Origin: Deltaproteobacteria bacterium
GTDB taxonomy: Bacteria; Myxococcota_A; Polyangia; Polyangiales; Polyangiaceae
Reading direction: 5' to 3'
DNA length: 54,778 nt
Assembly: GCA_016875405.1 (NCBI GenBank)
Contig: VGRJ01000020.1
Coordinates: 1-54,778 of the forward strand
The translations under genes were made by a program, and so were the position numbers. This document shows positions 51,296 to 54,778 of this stretch, piece by piece (positions within the stretch are counted from its first letter, which is position 1; the number at the start of each line of letters is the position of its first letter). The notes beneath the pieces are model-generated. The model made no database searches, was not told the DNA's origin, and saw nothing but the letters and a program-made list of their open reading frames with translations.

Positions 51296-53017
51296 TCACT
51301 TGACGGGCGACGCCTTCAGCGCTGCGCGCCCTTGCTTCTCGTAGACCGTGAACATCACGCGCTCGCAGCCGTGCCGCGCAACGAGCGCGTCCTTGTTGCG
51401 CTGAAGGGTCCCGCGGAACTTGTCGAAGGTGAGCTTCTCGACGGGCTCGCCGAGCTCGCGCTTCATCGCGAGGAACTCCTCGAACACGCGGCGCCACTCG
51501 GTCTCCTCGTCTTCGGGCTCGTCCGACTCCGGACCCGCGGACGCGAGCGGCTCGTCCTCGCCCGCGTCGCTCTCGCCGGCCTCGTCGTGGGGCGGCTCGT
51601 CGGCGGGGGCGTCGTCCTCGATGGGCGCGAGGCTCTCGGGCAACGCCGCCGGTTCGAGGACCTGCGCGGGGCGCGGCTTCGCCGCCGGCGCTTCGGCCTT
51701 CGGCTTTGGTGCGGGCTCCTCCTTGGGTGCCGCGGCGGGCTGGACCTTTGGCGCCGCCGCAGGCTTCACCGCCGCGAACGCGCTCATGGTCGGCTCCGTG
51801 GGGAGCGGCCCGAGCACGCGCGCCAGATCGGCTGGGCCGCGATCGACCCCCGCCGAGGACGCGACCTTGTCGAGCGCGTCGTTCACGAGCGCCGCGAGCT
51901 CCTTGTAACCCCCGCGGTAGGTCGCGGGCCGCAGCACGTCGACGGCGTTGCCCTTGTTCGCGAGCTCGGCGAGGCCTCGACGGAAGCCAGCGAGCGGAGC
52001 GGAGTGCTCGAAGCTCGTCAACACGAAGCCGACGAGCGCGGCGACGAGCGCGACCGCCCCGAGCAGCGGCAGCGGGACGGCGCGCTTCTCTTCGCTGGTC
52101 GCGTTGGCGTAGAACTCGGCGGGCGAGCCGAGGCGCTGGTGCTGGTGCATCACCGCGTAACCTGCCCCGAGGTCCCACGCCTCGCCAGGGAGCCTCACGT
52201 AGAGAGCGCGCACGTCGTAAGCCGCCTCTTCGCGGACGAGCATCGGCTTGCTGCGGCCTTCCGCCTGATAGGGATCCTCGGCGCCGAGCTTCGCAAGCTT
52301 CGCGAGGTCGTCGGGCGTGAGGTTCACGAGGTGCGTCTCGGACGCTGGCGGCGTCGCCTTGATGATCGGCCTGCCCGACGCGTAGAACACGACCGACACG
52401 CCGGTGTGCTCGACCACGTCGCGCGCGAACGCGTCGTCGACCTTCTTCAGCCCGACCACCGCCCCGACCGGAGCCGCGCCCGCCTCGGTCTCCACCGGTC
52501 GAGCGACGACGCGGTAGAGGTCGTCCCCGAACAGCCACGAGTCGTCGCGGATGTAGCCGTGCAGCGCGTCGGCCACGACCGGATAGCCGCCGAGCTCGAA
52601 GCCCTCGGCGCCCGTCGCGCGCTCGAAGTTCTCGCTCGCCACGACCCGGCCGTGGACGTCGACCGCGAAGAGCGCGTCGAACCCCACGAAGTCCTGCGCT
52701 TGCTCGCGGAACTTGCGGAGCGCGACGTTCGCCTTGTCGCGAACCGGCGAGTCGAGCTCCTTTACCGTGTCGGTCGACTGCGCCTTGCGCAGCGCGTCGC
52801 CGACGTCGCCGTTCACCGCGAGCGGGGTGAGCGCGGTGGCGCGGCGGGACGCGTCGTCCTTGAGATAGAGCGACACCGCGACCGAACCGGAGTTCAGGAT
52901 CCGGGCGGCGCTTCGCTCCTCGGCGTGATTCGCGATGCCCATCGCGAGAAAGAGGACGAACATGGCGCCGGCGACGGCGACGCCGAGCACGAGGTACCAA
53001 AATCGAGAGAAGATCAC
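51296..53017 (-). CDS. membrane protein with periplasmic sensor-like domain and MXAN_5187-type C-terminus
   Basis: A 573-residue protein. Helix one (8-30) is followed by a periplasmic domain of about 290 residues whose features (FVGFDALFAVDVHGRVVASE and VVGLKKVDDAFARDVVEHTGVSV) resemble a double-Cache or similar sensor. Helix two lies near 330-350. A long Ala/Pro/Glu-rich cytoplasmic linker (400-500) follows, ending in a compact domain (about 507-573, WRRVFEEFLAMKRELGEP...LTFDKFRGTLQRNK) resembling the MXAN_5187 C-terminal domain. It lacks kinase or methyl-accepting signatures. It sits between the cupredoxin-like and FadL-type genes, 8 and 23 bases away. Confidence 0.8.
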   Translation of the reverse strand: MIFSRFWYLVLGVAVAGAMFVLFLAMGIANHAEERSAARILNSGSVAVSLYLKDDASRRATALTPLAVNGDVGDALRKAQSTDTVKELDSPVRDKANVALRKFREQAQDFVGFDALFAVDVHGRVVASENFERATGAEGFELGGYPVVADALHGYIRDDSWLFGDDLYRVVARPVETEAGAAPVGAVVGLKKVDDAFARDVVEHTGVSVVFYASGRPIIKATPPASETHLVNLTPDDLAKLAKLGAEDPYQAEGRSKPMLVREEAAYDVRALYVRLPGEAWDLGAGYAVMHQHQRLGSPAEFYANATSEEKRAVPLPLLGAVALVAALVGFVLTSFEHSAPLAGFRRGLAELANKGNAVDVLRPATYRGGYKELAALVNDALDKVASSAGVDRGPADLARVLGPLPTEPTMSAFAAVKPAAAPKVQPAAAPKEEPAPKPKAEAPAAKPRPAQVLEPAALPESLAPIEDDAPADEPPHDEAGESDAGEDEPLASAGPESDEPEDEETEWRRVFEEFLAMKRELGEPVEKLTFDKFRGTLQRNKDALVARHGCERVMFTVYEKQGRAALKASPVK

Positions 53018-53025
53018 GCGCGCTC

Positions 53026-53826
53026 CTACTTGCCTTCGCCGTCGGACTTCTTGGGCTCCGAGACCACCAGCGGATCCCGGACCTCTTGCTCCTCGACGCC
53101 GACCTTGACGTCGACCGGCAGCGCCTTCCCCACCGGCTTCCCCATGAAGTACGCCTGCAGGTCATAGGCGCCGGGCTCGAGGTCGCGGATCACGAACGCG
53201 CCGTTGAGCTTCGGGTAGCTGCTCGCGATGGTCCGCGACTCGACGACCACCCAGGAGCGGAGGCTCGGCGCGAGTTGATCGCGCAGCTCGAAGACGCCCG
53301 CCTTCGGCGGCTTCCAGGTGCGATTGCCGCCGGCCTTCGTCTCTTCGGGGCCGAGGCCGCCCGAGCTCACGTCAAGCAGCCGGTGCGAGAAAGGGTCGTG
53401 GTTCACGAACTGGAGCGGCTGGCCCTCGGGGACGACGATCGTGACCGGGGTCGTGCGACCTCCGCTCACGCCCACGGTCACCGGGGTCCCGCGCGACTCG
53501 GCCGCGCCGTCTCGCCGCAGCAGCGCGACGCAGAGCTCGCGCGGCAAGTAGGAGGTCGGCCGCTGCTGCTTGCCCGCCGAGGTCGAGCGCGTCCGGAAGG
53601 TGTAGCGGTGGCTCTTCGCGTCATTGGCCTCGACCCAGACGGGGTTGAGGAGCGTCTCTCCGCCCTGGACCTTTCCCTTGAGCGCCACCTTCTTCGCCTG
53701 CGCGAGCGCAGCGTCAGGAGCGAGCGCCGCGCCCGCGACGAGCGCGAGCGCCATGCTGCGCGAGGCGACGGCGGCGAGCCTAAAGCGGGGACGGAGGCAG
53801 GATGCGTACCGAGCGACGTGCGTCAT
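53026..53826 (-). CDS. periplasmic cupredoxin-like / carboxypeptidase-regulatory-like protein
   Basis: A 266-residue secreted protein with a long signal peptide ending DAALAQA. The mature part has beta-strands with VVPEGQPLQFVNHDPFSHRLLDV, a cupredoxin-like pattern lacking the full copper ligand set, then a region (LNGAFVIRDLEPGAYDLQAYFMG) like carboxypeptidase-regulatory modules. Such proteins bind sugar or act as structural adaptors. It is the first gene of a three-gene minus-strand unit. The ATG is chosen for the signal peptide; no strong ribosome binding site is seen. Confidence 0.78.
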   Translation of the reverse strand: MTHVARYASCLRPRFRLAAVASRSMALALVAGAALAPDAALAQAKKVALKGKVQGGETLLNPVWVEANDAKSHRYTFRTRSTSAGKQQRPTSYLPRELCVALLRRDGAAESRGTPVTVGVSGGRTTPVTIVVPEGQPLQFVNHDPFSHRLLDVSSGGLGPEETKAGGNRTWKPPKAGVFELRDQLAPSLRSWVVVESRTIASSYPKLNGAFVIRDLEPGAYDLQAYFMGKPVGKALPVDVKVGVEEQEVRDPLVVSEPKKSDGEGK

Positions 53827-53914
53827 GAGGAGCCAAAAAAGCTACCGGAAGTGGGGCGCGGAAGGAAGTTCGGCGGCACCGCGCGATTCGTACGGCCAAC
53901 GCGGTGAGACGCGC

Positions 53915-53920
53915 TAATGT
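53915..53920 (+). promoter_or_regulatory. -10 element of the 6S RNA gene
   Basis: TAATGT lies six bases before the inferred RNA 5' end at 53926, matching the TAnnnT sigma-70 -10 pattern. A convincing -35 hexamer is not visible at the ideal spacing. Confidence 0.55.
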
Positions 53921-53925
53921 AGGAA

Positions 53926-54117
53926 GGTTCCCTCTACTGCTCTCCGTCAGGCGACGATTCATGAACCCCCTGTAAGATTGGAACCCGGGACACGAGCGAT
54001 GGTCGTGGTGTGTCCACTCGGAATACTTCTCCGAGAGGCCTAAAGCGGCCCCAAGCGTCCCACCTAGCGATCGCTAGGGGTTCAAATCTTTCGCCAACGA
54101 CCGCGGTGGTCAGGAAC
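53926..54117 (+). ncRNA. ssrS: 6S RNA
   Basis: A roughly 192-base RNA that would bind the housekeeping RNA polymerase holoenzyme and mimic an open promoter. Closing-stem arms: GTTCC (53927-53931) with GGAAC (54113-54117), and GGCGA (53950-53954) with TCGCC (54091-54095). Between them lies a large central bubble. Its 3' side contains the hairpin CCTAGCGATCGCTAGG (54063-54078) followed by GGTTCAAATC, like the E. coli hairpin followed by GGTTACAGCC. The upper stem starts GGGAC (53987-53991) with GTCCC (54057-54061). The apical hairpin CTCGG...CCGAG (54017-54035) is followed by AGGCCTAAAGC, closely matching E. coli CCGAGAAGCCTTAAAAC. A -10 box and terminator flank it. No coding frame fits. The assignment is from structure and sequence; borders are good to a few bases. 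Confidence 0.82.
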
Positions 54118-54121
54118 GGAT

Positions 54122-54152
54122 GGGGCCGACTCGCTCGGCCCTTTCTTTTTTT
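54122..54152 (+). terminator. rho-independent terminator of the 6S RNA gene
   Basis: Stem GGGCCGA (54123-54129), loop CTCGC, TCGGCCC (54135-54141), then TTTCTTTTTTT (54142-54152). It is a perfect seven-pair stem with a T-run on the plus strand, the best intrinsic terminator in the window. Confidence 0.9.
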
Positions 54153-54322
54153 CCACGCGCGTATGCTCGCAGGCTCGCGGACAATGCGCTCCCCGCGCGG
54201 CCCTTCAGCACATGGCCGTAACGGGCCACAGGGCGTGCGTGACACGTCCTCAACACGTCGCTTACAGCGCCGGTCCCTCTTTACTGCGGCGCCCAGTGCC
54301 CCGTATCAAGTTCGCTCGAGTC

Positions 54323-54778
54323 ATGTCGTCCCTCTTACGCCAGCCGCTCCGAGTCCGCGCGACGAGCGCGACCGCATCGGGAGCCGTCGGCCTCCTCGTA
54401 ACGACGGCGGCCTTCGCCGGCCCCGCCGCGCCTCCAAGCGCCAGCGCGCCCGCGGAGGCCATGCACCTCGAGGCCGAGGAGCGGCCGTTTCGGCTCCACG
54501 AGGCCGTCGGCCTCTCGTGGCTGCGCTTCGGCCTCGAGCACCGCAGCCGGGTCGAGCACCTCGACAACGACCTTCGGAGCGTCAACCCAGGCGACGCCAC
54601 CGCGTTCTCGATGCGGACCTTGCTCCAGGCCGAAGCTCGCTACCGCCACCTCGTCGTCGGCGGAGAGCTCGCGGACGCGCGCCTCCGGGCGAGCGCGAGC
54701 ACACCGCTCAACACCGGCCTCGGCGATGCGTTCGACATCTTGCAAGCCTACGTCGGGTTGCGCGGCAAGGACGTCCTC
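54323..54778 (+). CDS. alginate-export-type outer-membrane protein (3' end outside window)
   Basis: The first 152 codons of an outer-membrane beta-barrel. The start gives a signal peptide (ending TTAAFAGPA). The mature sequence WLRFGLEHRSRVEHLDND, then FSMRTLLQAEARY and LNTGLGDAFDILQAYVGLRGKDV, fits the N-terminus of the alginate_exp family, which forms a barrel related to AlgE and OprD. Actual cargo need not be alginate. The gene runs off the window. It lies 170 bases after the 6S terminator, in a gap in which no clear promoter is visible. Confidence 0.75.
   Translation, partial: MSSLLRQPLRVRATSATASGAVGLLVTTAAFAGPAAPPSASAPAEAMHLEAEERPFRLHEAVGLSWLRFGLEHRSRVEHLDNDLRSVNPGDATAFSMRTLLQAEARYRHLVVGGELADARLRASASTPLNTGLGDAFDILQAYVGLRGKDVL

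Noticed and set aside
49737-53165. One 1142-residue frame covering the FadL-type gene and most of the gene upstream
   Set aside because: Only the part after MFRNRIRLVG (51272) makes sense. The upstream part is an out-of-frame shadow of the sensor-like protein.
54063-54090. tRNA-like T-loop (GGTTCAAATC)
   Set aside because: No acceptor stem or anticodon arm fits around it. The stretch is explained by the 3' side of the 6S RNA central bubble.

Overview
The window is visibly GC-rich and almost fully coding. It looks like chromosome of a myxobacterium (Myxococcota, probably a Polyangiales-type lineage). Grounds: an mglB-mglA polarity pair, long lipoproteins with repeated Cys-Gly-x-Cys-Gly modules, a von Willebrand A lipoprotein, a protein ending in an MXAN_5187-like domain, and TPR, coiled-coil and Ala/Pro-rich proteins. 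There is no sign of prophage, transposon, CRISPR array, rRNA or tRNA. Both ends cut a gene: an M1 aminopeptidase lipoprotein (1-1977, minus) and an alginate-export-type outer-membrane protein (from 54323, plus).

Layout. 1-5438 (minus): M1 peptidase, cysteine-rich lipoprotein, and a translationally coupled DUF350/membrane-protein pair. 5542-13530 (plus): DNRLRE-like lipoprotein, two oligopeptide-type ABC ATPases without permeases, a membrane-anchored propeller-like protein, PlsB and an orphan DNA methyltransferase. 13670-19850 (plus): a tight four-gene operon of unknown function, comprising a coiled-coil membrane protein with two separated zinc knuckles, a coiled-coil partner, a bactofilin-like beta-helix protein and an SPFH protein carrying GYF-like modules. 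This is the best candidate for an undescribed system. 19898-24399: pdxA, a second cysteine-rich lipoprotein, a lone tldD and a CopD/HemJ-like membrane protein. 24520-26622: a large TPR protein.

26658-40455 (minus) is a long run of eight genes, most overlapping by 4 bases: a membrane-anchored Mrr-like domain that has lost its nuclease residues, a TPR/DUF3857/transglutaminase-like protein, a membrane protein with a 15-base tandem repeat, a DUF4175-like coiled-coil membrane protein, MoxR ATPase, a large membrane protein, and an ABC ATPase plus permease. It reads as one envelope-assembly module. mglBA lies divergently next to it (40550-41768), followed by a 40-residue basic protein, a PIN-PhoH ATPase coupled to a DUF1704 metallopeptidase, and the VWA lipoprotein.

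46168-53826 holds DUF2085, a family-4-type uracil-DNA glycosylase, trxB, pyrD (class 2), a FadL-type porin, a sensor-like membrane protein and a cupredoxin-like periplasmic protein. The only long gap between proteins (53827-54322) holds a convincing 6S RNA gene with its own -10 box and rho-independent terminator.

All family names come from reading motifs by eye; no database search or folding program was run. Start codons were chosen from overlaps, ribosome binding sites and signal peptides. Large open frames antisense to recognisable genes were discarded as GC-driven shadows.
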